From a virus, in IMG/VR virus record IMGVR_UViG_3300027896_000257, positions 1 through 21,710 of that record: a stretch of 21,710 nucleotides of DNA; one strand, 5' to 3'. How positions within the stretch are numbered: position 1 is the first letter of the stretch; each line of letters begins with the position of its first letter. The notes beneath the pieces are model-generated. The model made no database searches and was not told the origin of the DNA. It saw only the letters and a program-made list of their open reading frames with translations. This document shows, piece after piece, positions 8,215-14,694 of this stretch. The position numbers and the translations under genes are program-made.

Positions 8215-8274
8215 GTTTTAACCGCTGACGATCCAAAGGCCTGAACGATAGGGTTTTGTATTTTTGTTAATTTT
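8215..8274 (+). pseudogene. Inverted, broken fragment of a major capsid protein gene 3' region
   Basis: Read on the plus strand, the 20 codons at 8215-8274 give V-L-T-A-D-D-P-K-A-stop-T-I-G-F-C-I-F-V-N-F. The resident capsid protein (codons at 8457-8398, minus strand) has V-L-S-A-D-D-P-K-A-R-T-I-G-F-S-I-F-E-N-L. Fifteen of 20 positions match, with an in-frame TGA where the intact gene has Arg. Of 16 nucleotide differences, 12 fall at third codon positions, so the copy diverged while still coding and came from a related capsid gene rather than from a recent local duplication. An in-frame TAA (8203-8205) just upstream and a further stop inside the terminator region downstream show it is not part of a gene now. 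Confidence 0.8.
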
Positions 8275-8278
8275 ATAC

Positions 8279-8317
8279 AAATAAAAAGGGATACTATTAA
8301 AGTATCCCTTTTTATTT
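8279..8317. terminator. Strong bidirectional rho-independent terminator after the capsid gene
   Basis: A 17-bp perfect stem, AAATAAAAAGGGATACT with its complement, surrounds the loop ATTAA. The GC-containing core GGGATACT is flanked by A-runs on one side and T-runs on the other, so it can act on both strands. It lies 27 bp past the capsid stop codon on the minus strand and separates the head operon from the endonuclease cassette. Confidence 0.85.
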
Positions 8318-8343
8318 AAAATTAATTAAATAATTCTAATTAC

Positions 8344-9222
8344 TTATCGAGCAATTACCATTCTTGAAAGCCCACCAGGATTATGTGCACCTATCCCCAA
8401 ATTTTCAAAAATTGAAAATCCTATGGTTCTTGCTTTGGGATCATCTGCAGATAATACAGTAAGTTCTGTTCTAACGGGTATGCGTCCGAAAAATTCTGCT
8501 TCAGCGCAGACATAGGCATTGCCTACTGGGATTTTTCTTGAAACGATAATTTGAGCACCCCATAGATAGGCCATCAAACCAGTTTTCAATAAAGAAGCTT
8601 GGGTCTCAATGTCGAGAACATCGCGCCCCCACTTACGGATATCTGTGTAATCTTTAGGATTCATGAAAATTCTAGCAACTCTAAGATCGTGTCTTTCAAC
8701 ATCAGCAAAAGCGTCAGCAAAGAAAGAAGCTGTGATAGGAGCAGCAACACTGATATCTGGATTAGAAATTCCATCATCAGCAGCATTTCCAGCTACAGCG
8801 TCCATAATTGCGAATACTCTTCCGTCTTCTTCAGCTTGAATTTCAGCTTTAGCAAGATCTTGTGATCTTTCGATAAGGTCAAAACGTCTTTCTTTCACTT
8901 GTGTTAATGGAATAACTGGGTTAGAACTAATTTCGAATAGTGGGAACATAACCCTTTTAGGCTTTTGAATAGCAAGAATGTTTTCGCCTTCTTCTCCAAT
9001 AACATATGCAGTTGCTTTTACGTCTTTGTCATAAATTGGGAGCGCCCCATCGGGTAACTGCTCGACCAAAAATGCTCTACGTCCTACTGACGTATAGTCT
9101 CTACGGAAACGTAGTGGTTGAATCATTGATGCTGCAAGTTTTTGTCTTCCAGCTGCCGTTTTGATGTATTCGGAAATTACTTTTTCCTTTACTTCATTAC
9201 TGGCGGGTTTAGCATTGTTCAT
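8344..9222 (-). CDS. Major capsid protein (HK97-fold type)
   Basis: 292 residues, ATG at 9222 with GGAGG four bases upstream. The sequence has the familiar pattern of short phage capsid proteins of large myoviruses: an N-terminal helical arm (SEYIKTAAGRQKLAASM), then the segment RRAFLVEQLPDGALPIYDKD, the stretch EISSNPVIPLTQVKERRFDL, a spine-helix-like region with many Ala/Glu (DLAKAEIQAEEDGRVFAIM), and a C-terminal A-domain-like part ending in GLSRMVIAR. No long scaffold-like N-terminal region is present, which fits the separate protease/scaffold gene upstream. It is the last gene of the head operon, preceded by a structured RNA element and followed by a strong terminator. The protein forms the icosahedral head shell. 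The assignment is by recognition of the family pattern and by gene order. Confidence 0.88.
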   Translation of the reverse strand: MNNAKPASNEVKEKVISEYIKTAAGRQKLAASMIQPLRFRRDYTSVGRRAFLVEQLPDGALPIYDKDVKATAYVIGEEGENILAIQKPKRVMFPLFEISSNPVIPLTQVKERRFDLIERSQDLAKAEIQAEEDGRVFAIMDAVAGNAADDGISNPDISVAAPITASFFADAFADVERHDLRVARIFMNPKDYTDIRKWGRDVLDIETQASLLKTGLMAYLWGAQIIVSRKIPVGNAYVCAEAEFFGRIPVRTELTVLSADDPKARTIGFSIFENLGIGAHNPGGLSRMVIAR

Positions 9223-9256
9223 AAATCCTCCATTAAAAAATTATTATTAAACTTTA

Positions 9257-9287
9257 TTAATACCATTTCCCTTATGGGCAGTATTAA
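9257..9287 (-). promoter_or_regulatory. Conserved RNA structure upstream of the capsid gene (copy 1)
   Basis: On the minus-strand RNA a 7-bp outer stem (TTAATAC with GTATTAA) encloses an asymmetric internal loop (TG on the 5' side, AAATG on the 3' side) and an inner CCC/GGG stem capped by ATAA. It begins two bases after the decoration-gene stop codon and lies ~28 nt before the capsid ribosome site. The same design occurs at 9901-9932 with four compensatory base-pair changes in the outer stem. There is no U-run after it, so it is not a plain terminator. Confidence 0.6.
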
Positions 9288-9289
9288 AA

Positions 9290-9868
9290 TCATACTCTCA
9301 AATTAAATCTCATCATTGGATCTGAAGATGTTGGAGATTTAGTAATAATACCAACAACAACAGCACCAACAACAGCAGTTACAGCATTTCCACCAGTATG
9401 AATCAAACCCTCAGCAACAGTTAAAAAACCATTAACTGAACAATAAAGAGGTTTTCCAAATTGGTATTGAGTCATAATGCTGGCACCATCTAGGTTAGCT
9501 GTTTCATAAACACCAACTTCATAAGTTCCTAAACAATTAACATAAACACCTTTTTCAGAAGCAGCAGCAGAAGAAGATTCAAAAGCATTTCCTGCTAAAT
9601 CGTTTACGAATAAACCAACGATTGCATCTGTTGGACCATTACCAGCACCTAATACTGCTTCACCGTGAACGGCAGCAACAGATCCTGCTAAGCATCCTAA
9701 TTTAGTTACATCAGCAGTTGTTGTATTAGCTGCAACCTGTGCAGGTGTACTTGCATGATTAACTTTTGTAAATGCGGCACTTTCTAATCCTTCAATAGAG
9801 TTACGAACTCCCAAATAAAGAATCTTCAAAATTCCGCCACCTTGTGCTAAAAATCCTGTACTAGCCAT
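9290..9868 (-). CDS. Probable capsid decoration / head-stabilising protein
   Basis: 192 residues, ATG at 9868 with GGAGG four bases upstream, as strong a ribosome site as that of the capsid gene. The protein is rich in Ala, Gly, Val and Thr with many short beta segments (VGVYETANL, NAVTAVVGAVVVGIITK), few charged residues and no transmembrane signal, as expected for a beta-barrel or beta-sandwich outer-capsid protein. Its place directly before the major capsid gene, with its own strong ribosome site and an RNA structure upstream, is typical of abundantly made decoration proteins. No specific family is recognised. A head fibre or other abundant virion protein is an alternative. Confidence 0.5.
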   Translation of the reverse strand: MASTGFLAQGGGILKILYLGVRNSIEGLESAAFTKVNHASTPAQVAANTTTADVTKLGCLAGSVAAVHGEAVLGAGNGPTDAIVGLFVNDLAGNAFESSSAAASEKGVYVNCLGTYEVGVYETANLDGASIMTQYQFGKPLYCSVNGFLTVAEGLIHTGGNAVTAVVGAVVVGIITKSPTSSDPMMRFNLRV

Positions 9869-9900
9869 AATTCCTCCTAATTTTAATTATTAAATTTTAA

Positions 9901-9932
9901 AAATCACCATTTTCCCTATGGGACAGTGATTT
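9901..9932 (-). promoter_or_regulatory. Conserved RNA structure upstream of the decoration gene (copy 2)
   Basis: On the minus-strand RNA the outer stem AAATCAC/GTGATTT (7 bp) encloses an internal loop (TGT on the 5' side, AAAATG on the 3' side) and an inner CCC/GGG stem with an ATA loop. It lies ~33 nt before the decoration-gene start. Layout and loop sequences match the element before the capsid gene (9257-9287), whereas the outer-stem bases differ in compensating pairs. A short T-run follows it. Confidence 0.6.
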
Positions 9933-9970
9933 GTTTTCTCTTAAATTACCAAATATTAATACATTATCGA

Positions 9971-10003
9971 GTTTTAAAGGCACCAAGTAGGTGCCTTTAA
10001 AAC
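9971..10003. terminator. Perfect 14-bp hairpin after the Lys/Glu-repeat gene
   Basis: GTTTTAAAGGCACC (9971-9984) and its exact complement (9990-10003) enclose the loop AAGTA, 13 bp beyond the stop of the 363-aa gene. The stem is strong, but neither strand has a clean T-run after it, so it may be a weak terminator, an RNA-processing or 3'-end-protection hairpin, or an attenuator lowering transcription into the decoration and capsid genes. Confidence 0.5.
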
Positions 10004-10016
10004 AAATTTATAAAAA

Positions 10017-11108
10017 CTATTCTTTCATCCACAAATCAGAAAGTTTTTCAATTTCGCTAAATTCTCTAGAAGCAGTTACATTTTTAAGAGATTGGATTTT
10101 AGCTTCTTTCTTTTCTTCTTCTTTTTCTTCTTCTTTTTCAGCTTTAAACAATTGAGCTAAAACAGCAATGTCTTCTTGAGAAGCCATTACGTCACCAATT
10201 TCGTCAAAAGAAACATCAAGAGAAGCTTCTTTTTCTTCAACTTTTTCTTCTTCTTTCTTTTCTTCTTTAGTAGCTTCTTTCTTTTCTTCTTTTACTTCTT
10301 CCTTAACTTCTTCTTTCTTTTCTTCAACTTTAGGAGCAGCCGCTTCTTTCTTTTCTTCTTTTACTTCTTCCTTAATTTCTTCTTTCTTTTCTTCTTTAGC
10401 AGCTTCTTTCTTTTCTTCTTTTACTTCTTCCTTAACTTCTTCTTTCTTTTCTTCACATTTTTCAGCAGCTTTTTTTTCTTCTTCTTTCTTTTCTTCTTCT
10501 TTTTCTTCTTCTGCTAAAACTTGTAGAACGGCTTCAACAATAGAAGCAATCTTTTTATCTTCTTCCTCTTCTTCTTCTTTTTCTTCTGCTTTAGGAGCAG
10601 TAGCTTCTTTCTTTTCTTCTTTTACTTCTTCTTTCTTTTCTTCTTTTTCTTCAGCAATAACTTCCATAACAGCATCAACGATTTTAGCAACTCGTGCTTC
10701 GCTAACGATTTCATCAAATTCCCTCATTCTACGAAGAGTAGAAAGAACTGATTTGTTACTCATAGTCATGAAATCAACAGCTTGTCTTTCGATAGCATCT
10801 GCTGGAGCATCTGGAAGAATAGTTTCAGCAAGTTTAAGACATCTCAAAGCTTTTGCTTCAAGTTCTTTTGCTTCAAGAACCATCGATGCATAAGTATTAG
10901 CACCTTTAGTTTTCATTTTTGCATGGCCAGTATCTTCACGGCCTTTAGCATTTTCTTCATCCCATGGGTGATCCATGTTTACGCCTTCAGCCCATGATTC
11001 TGGATTACCAGTTTCGTATTTTGATACGTCTGGGTTCTTGTGTGGGGCATCCATAGTTGTTGGGCAATCATTTAGGCCCATAGCATTTTTAGTCAATCTT
11101 GTTCTCAT
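10017..11108 (-). CDS. Head-module protein with long Lys/Glu repeat tract
   Basis: 363 residues, ATG at 11108 with AGGAGG five bases upstream. Residues ~1-65 are polar and Pro/Asp-rich (MGLNDCPTTMDAPHKNPDVS), ~70-155 are helical (SMVLEAKELEAKALRCLKLA), and ~155-305 are an extreme Lys/Glu tract with the unit EEKKEEVKEEVKEEKKEA, broken by two related hydrophobic helices (KIVDAVMEVIAEE and SIVEAVLQVLAEE). The last ~60 residues return to ordinary composition and end in SEIEKLSDLWMKE. The charged tract should form a long single alpha-helix or coiled coil. Its position between the prohead protease and the decoration/capsid genes fits an internal head-core or scaffold protein, perhaps processed by the protease, but no family is recognised. 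Confidence 0.7.
   Translation of the reverse strand: MRTRLTKNAMGLNDCPTTMDAPHKNPDVSKYETGNPESWAEGVNMDHPWDEENAKGREDTGHAKMKTKGANTYASMVLEAKELEAKALRCLKLAETILPDAPADAIERQAVDFMTMSNKSVLSTLRRMREFDEIVSEARVAKIVDAVMEVIAEEKEEKKEEVKEEKKEATAPKAEEKEEEEEEDKKIASIVEAVLQVLAEEEKEEEKKEEEKKAAEKCEEKKEEVKEEVKEEKKEAAKEEKKEEIKEEVKEEKKEAAAPKVEEKKEEVKEEVKEEKKEATKEEKKEEEKVEEKEASLDVSFDEIGDVMASQEDIAVLAQLFKAEKEEEKEEEKKEAKIQSLKNVTASREFSEIEKLSDLWMKE
10273..10454 (-). repeat. Three tandem copies of a 53-nt coding repeat
   Basis: Near-identical 53-nt cores start at 10273, 10342 and 10402, joined by 16-nt and 7-nt linkers; a shorter related copy starts at 10603. Each core encodes EEKKEEVKEEVKEEKKEA. Copy 2 differs by one base (ACTTC to ATTTC). 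Such near-identity at the DNA level indicates recent expansion or gene conversion within the coding tract, so length variation between relatives is expected. Confidence 0.85.
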
Positions 11109-11126
11109 TAAAACCTCCTATAAATA

Positions 11127-11477
11127 TTAAGTGTTCAAATTCTTTAGTACATTTTTTATATACTTAATCGAATCTTTTTTATCTAGATTCCCAAAATTCT
11201 CTTTTAAATTACTATATATTTTTTCTGCACTTTTTAAGTTACTTTTTCTAATAAGATTATTTAGGTTTGATTCATTCTCAGAAAGAAAAAGGAGAGTATC
11301 CTTGTATTGATTTAAAACATTTTTACTGATTTTAGAAAATTTATAGCTTTTAGAGCCTACTTCTTCTAAAGTTTGAGAAACTTTGTCTATTCTCCAAACT
11401 AAATTAATGGCCCAGGGTTCATCAATTTCTTCTATGTATTGGGCAATTCTATCTAATTCAGCAATAATATGTTTCAA
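11127..11477 (-). CDS. Hypothetical helical protein, TTG start
   Basis: 116 residues starting with TTG at 11477, which lies directly after the stop of the basic 68-aa gene and has AGGAG seven bases upstream; no ATG gives a comparable start. The product is predominantly helical (AELDRIAQYIEEIDEPWAIN, then several Lys/Asn/Leu-rich helices) with no Cys, membrane segment or catalytic motif. The opening, of the form LDRIAxxIE...WRIDKVSQTLE, resembles short helical segments seen in other head-module proteins of this window. Function is unknown. Coupled translation with its upstream neighbour suggests a joint role in head assembly. Confidence 0.6.
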   Translation of the reverse strand: MKHIIAELDRIAQYIEEIDEPWAINLVWRIDKVSQTLEEVGSKSYKFSKISKNVLNQYKDTLLFLSENESNLNNLIRKSNLKSAEKIYSNLKENFGNLDKKDSIKYIKNVLKNLNT

Positions 11478-11684
11478 TCACTTTCTCCTAAACAACCTTT
11501 TCATTCGTTGACGATGCTTCAGCACCATCTTATTTCTCTTTCTCCATTTTTTATTATACAGTTTTATTTTACTTTTATTCTTTAAATATCTTTGTCTATT
11601 TTTTCTTCTTTGGAGGGGGTTTGTTATCCTTTTTTTCTTTTTAAAAAAAATTGGAGAATAACCCTCTTTATTAATATTCTCCAT
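11478..11684 (-). CDS. Very basic 68-aa protein
   Basis: Roughly 29 of 68 residues are Lys or Arg (for example NPLQRRKNRQRYLKNKSKIK), with a few aromatic residues and no Cys. The ATG at 11684 has AAGGTG seven bases upstream, a site that overlaps the stop of the protease gene. Proteins of this kind bind nucleic acid or acidic partners. Next to a protease with a Glu/Asp-rich tail and a Glu-rich head protein, it may be an internal head protein that condenses DNA or pairs with the acidic scaffold. That role is inference; the family is not recognised. The tight spacing on both sides and the ribosome site make it a real gene. Confidence 0.65.
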   Translation of the reverse strand: MENINKEGYSPIFFKKKKRITNPLQRRKNRQRYLKNKSKIKLYNKKWRKRNKMVLKHRQRMKRLFRRK

Positions 11685-11695
11685 ATTCCGGCACC

Positions 11696-13438
11696 TTAAA
11701 AAATATCAATTATAAGTTTCTTAAGATTTAGCCTTTCCTCAATAGAAAGTTCTTTTCCTAATTTACTTTCAATAGCCTTAGCTATTCTTCTAAACGTCGG
11801 ATAATCCTTTATATTAAGGGAGTCTATAATCTTAAATACGTCCTTATTAATAGAATATCGATTACTTAACATGGCTATTTTAAGAACAGCTGTTTTATTA
11901 TAACCAATCTCATATAGAGATCTTAAGCCACATTTCTTAACAATTTCACAGGCTTTTCTAATATTTGCATATTCATTTTTTAGTTTACTTTGGATAATTG
12001 AGTCATTTAGGTTCACATTGTCTAAACCTTGATTCATAGGGGTACCTAATTCAATACCCAAATCTTGAAGTAATTCTTTTTTAATTTGATCTTTTAACGT
12101 TTTTTTAATTTCTTCTTTTAATTCATTATATGGTTTCTTTGATTCTTCTTCTATTTTTATATCCTCTGCTGGAACCTCTTCTTCAACAGGAGCCTCTTCT
12201 TTTTCCATTTCCTTGATATCTTCTGGAAGTGGTTCTGTTTTATCTTCTTCTAGATTTGGTTCTTCTGTAGGATCTTTATCTGTAGGAGTTTCCTCTTCCG
12301 CAGGTTTTTCATCTTCCAAGGGTTCTCTTTTTACAGGAGCCTCTGGCTTTACTTCAACTTCATCTAAATTTGGAGGATCAATAGGAGCCTCCTCACCCTC
12401 AGGAAGTTTAGGATCTTTCATCTCAACGGGATCAAACTTTTCTTTCTTTTCTTCAGTTATATCTTCTTCAGGTGTTAAATTATCTTCTTCCACTTCAGTT
12501 TTAGCTTTTTTATTAAGAGTATCTGTGACTCTATCAACAACAGCAAAAGCAGCCATTACTCTAGAAGCAGTATGCCTTAGTTCTTCAGATTTAAAGTTTA
12601 TTACGGGTTCATATTTTTCAATAAAAGCAGCTTTATCTACAGAAGCAACTTCTACCTCATTTCTCATCACGGCACCCTTAAACGCAGGGGTCTCTACCCA
12701 AGAACCTTCTATAAATTTATTAGACATAGGGTAAATCACATGGCCACATAACTCGGCTATTACTCTTTTTTTACTGTCATGCTCACTTATAAAAGTATTT
12801 CTTTTAAAAAACTTAATATGGGTACACAACTCTGTCTCATCTGTAGCCACTCGACCACACTGGGTGCATATAGTAAAAGCAACAACTGAGCCCATGCTTA
12901 AAGTAGTTAATTTACCTGTTCTAATCTTATCTACTAAATCTTTATGTTTTTTATTTGTAGCTACAAGAATATCGACAAATAATGATTTACCCTCATCTAC
13001 TTCTCTTATAACTGCATCTAATATTTTACCTTTAGATAAGGTGGGATCTTGAACATGCTCTAGGTAATTTTCAGCACCAATAAAACTTTTATAAGATACT
13101 TTTAAAAGCTCTCGGGCCCAAGCATCCCCATTGGCGTTCATATATTTAGAGGTATCAGGACTAATAAAATAGTCTTTTTTACCAGCAACCTCAGGAAATT
13201 CTTTTTTAGTTTTATCTGACCCAAAATGAACTTCTTTTGGAGCCTCTTCAACATCAACAGATGCTACGATAGTACAATGTGTAAGCAAGTAGTCATCTGG
13301 ATTAAAATCTGAAATTATTTTTTTATATTCAACAACACGATTAGCAGCAGTTCTAACGCTGCCTCTGTTTCCTACCCAAGAATCTATACTTACTTCGGGA
13401 TTTTCAATTTTTAATGAAGCCTTTTTTATAAATGCCAT
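11696..13438 (-). CDS. Prohead protease fused to acidic scaffold-like region
   Basis: 580 residues, ATG at 13438 with AAGGAT upstream inside the end of the preceding gene. Residues ~95-260 carry the prohead-protease signature: NGDAWARELL, then YLEHVQDP with likely catalytic His128, then LTTLSMGS with likely nucleophile Ser181. A possible metal-binding cluster CTQC..C.H (Cys191, Cys194, Cys205, His207) follows. Residues ~315-435 are a Pro/Glu/Asp-rich low-complexity region, and ~435-580 a helical C-terminal domain. The protease cleaves head-core and scaffold proteins during capsid maturation. The acidic and helical tail probably acts as an internal scaffold. Gene order (portal, protease, capsid) supports this. 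Catalytic residues are assigned by pattern, not by alignment. Confidence 0.8.
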   Translation of the reverse strand: MAFIKKASLKIENPEVSIDSWVGNRGSVRTAANRVVEYKKIISDFNPDDYLLTHCTIVASVDVEEAPKEVHFGSDKTKKEFPEVAGKKDYFISPDTSKYMNANGDAWARELLKVSYKSFIGAENYLEHVQDPTLSKGKILDAVIREVDEGKSLFVDILVATNKKHKDLVDKIRTGKLTTLSMGSVVAFTICTQCGRVATDETELCTHIKFFKRNTFISEHDSKKRVIAELCGHVIYPMSNKFIEGSWVETPAFKGAVMRNEVEVASVDKAAFIEKYEPVINFKSEELRHTASRVMAAFAVVDRVTDTLNKKAKTEVEEDNLTPEEDITEEKKEKFDPVEMKDPKLPEGEEAPIDPPNLDEVEVKPEAPVKREPLEDEKPAEEETPTDKDPTEEPNLEEDKTEPLPEDIKEMEKEEAPVEEEVPAEDIKIEEESKKPYNELKEEIKKTLKDQIKKELLQDLGIELGTPMNQGLDNVNLNDSIIQSKLKNEYANIRKACEIVKKCGLRSLYEIGYNKTAVLKIAMLSNRYSINKDVFKIIDSLNIKDYPTFRRIAKAIESKLGKELSIEERLNLKKLIIDIF

Positions 13439-13444
13439 TAAAAA

Positions 13445-14191
13445 TTATCCTTGTTGCTGTTTTAATTCTTTTACTCTTTGAGCCACAGACCCAACAACAG
13501 CAGCATAGTCTGGTTTTTTGGTTAGAGCTGTTAAAATTTCTTCAACTCTATTAAAGTTCTCAATAGCTATTTTAGCATTGTCATAGTCTTGTTCTGAAGT
13601 TTCATTCCCAAGAGAATATGATAATTTAAATCCAAAATCACTATTTCCAGAAAGATTTAAATTAGCTGTTTTGTATTCTCCACCAACAAAAAGATCTGAG
13701 GATCTTTTTACTTCAAAAGAATCATTAAAGATTTTAGAAAGAGTTTCTTCAACGATAGCCTTATTATCAAACTCTGCTGTGAGAAATTTAAAAGCATCTG
13801 CTTTAGACACACCTTCGTTATATAAGGCAGATGCTTTTAAAATAACTGGATTTACATTTTCATGTAAAAAATCTTCTAAAACTTTATAATGTTTCAAAGA
13901 TTCTGCTTTTTGCTTACCTCTTTCATTATAGTATGTTGGATAAGCTTTGTCTTGATTCACAACAGGAGGTTCAAAGAAAGGATTTATTTTTATAAGTTCC
14001 CAAGGATCTTCCAGGCCTATTCCGCTTGGCCATTGAACTTCTACTTTATTAGTTGATGGTATCACCGAAGTGACAACACCAACATAAGGAGTCTTTATAT
14101 TATCTGTGATAACTTTTTTTACAACGTCACCCCTAGAAAAGTTTAGGGGATTGACCTGCATTGGATAAAGATCCGTAGAAATTATATTCAT
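13445..14191 (-). CDS. Head-module protein with SH3-like N-terminus
   Basis: 248 residues, ATG at 14191. Residues ~18-70 (RGDVVKKVITDNIKTPYVGV followed by TSVIPSTNKVEVQWPSG) look like a small SH3- or KOW-like beta-barrel with a conserved Gly-Asp-x-Val opening and a Val-x-Trp-Pro strand. The rest is mostly helical, with an ALYNEGVSKADAFKFLTAEF helical pair and a Gln-rich end. Function is unknown. The location between the portal and protease genes implies a virion or assembly role, for example an internal head or head-completion protein. Its last codons contain the ribosome site of the protease gene. Confidence 0.6.
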   Translation of the reverse strand: MNIISTDLYPMQVNPLNFSRGDVVKKVITDNIKTPYVGVVTSVIPSTNKVEVQWPSGIGLEDPWELIKINPFFEPPVVNQDKAYPTYYNERGKQKAESLKHYKVLEDFLHENVNPVILKASALYNEGVSKADAFKFLTAEFDNKAIVEETLSKIFNDSFEVKRSSDLFVGGEYKTANLNLSGNSDFGFKLSYSLGNETSEQDYDNAKIAIENFNRVEEILTALTKKPDYAAVVGSVAQRVKELKQQQG

Positions 14192-14223
14192 GCCTCAATC
14201 CTTGAAGAATAAATTATGAAAAA

Positions 14224-14694
14224 TTATTTGCTAAGACTTGCCATTATGTTTTTAATGGTATTTCTTAAATTTTTAGCAACTTCACCTTCATTATAGTTAT
14301 CTGATGGTTGCTTTTTCTTTGCGCCAGCGCCAGCAATTTCAGCAGGTTCTTTTCTTTCAAGAACTTCTTTATGGTCGTCGCCTTTAAATTCTTTCATGTA
14401 TTTATTTTCATCTGCGTCACCTTCAATGGTTCCCGTTCCACCGAAAGTATTCATATACTTTTCGTCAGAATCTTGGGCCCATGCTCCGGTTCCTACGCCA
14501 TTAGCTTCTTTCTCAACTGAAGCCTGTTTTTCACTTTGAAAAGCAGATACTTCAACTAGATCAGAAAGTCTGTCTAATCTGAAAGCTAGGTGTTTCTTCA
14601 TTTCTGGTGCGATTCCTTCTAATGCTTCAATTTCATTAGCTAAGGCATCAAGATGCGCTGTAAAAGTCTTTGCTTCTTTAGTTGTTTTAAACAT
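14224..14694 (-). CDS. Possible nested product from internal start
   Basis: In-frame ATG at 14694 (MFKTTKEAKTFTAHLDALAN) is preceded by GGAGG four bases upstream, the same sequence and spacing as the strong sites of the capsid and decoration genes. The 156-aa product would be the C-terminal domain and tail of the 287-aa protein. Nested in-frame scaffold genes are known in other phages (lambda Nu3 within C). It could equally be a relic of two genes that fused. Expression is not shown by sequence alone. Confidence 0.5.
   Translation of the reverse strand: MFKTTKEAKTFTAHLDALANEIEALEGIAPEMKKHLAFRLDRLSDLVEVSAFQSEKQASVEKEANGVGTGAWAQDSDEKYMNTFGGTGTIEGDADENKYMKEFKGDDHKEVLERKEPAEIAGAGAKKKQPSDNYNEGEVAKNLRNTIKNIMASLSK

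Noticed and set aside
8215-8274. The capsid-like plus-strand peptide as part of a live gene or a programmed stop/readthrough
   Set aside because: An in-frame TAA lies just upstream, the homology spans only 20 codons, and there is no start codon or ribosome site.
10273-10454. Regular 60-69 bp spaced repeats resembling a CRISPR array
   Set aside because: The repeats are in frame within a coding gene, lack unique spacers and encode a repeated Lys/Glu peptide.
10176-10517. Plus-strand open frame of 113 codons, nearly all Phe/Leu/Ser
   Set aside because: It is the reverse reading of the Lys/Glu-repeat coding tract and has no ribosome site or plausible protein composition.
11119-11126. TATAAATA, the T4 late-promoter box (also at 15072-15079)
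   Set aside because: Both are on the plus strand while the genes they would serve are on the minus strand; in AT-rich DNA such octamers arise by chance.
12213-12734. Plus-strand open frame of 173 codons rich in Ser/Gly
   Set aside because: It is the antisense of the acidic Pro/Glu region of the prohead protease gene; low-complexity codon use keeps the opposite frame open.
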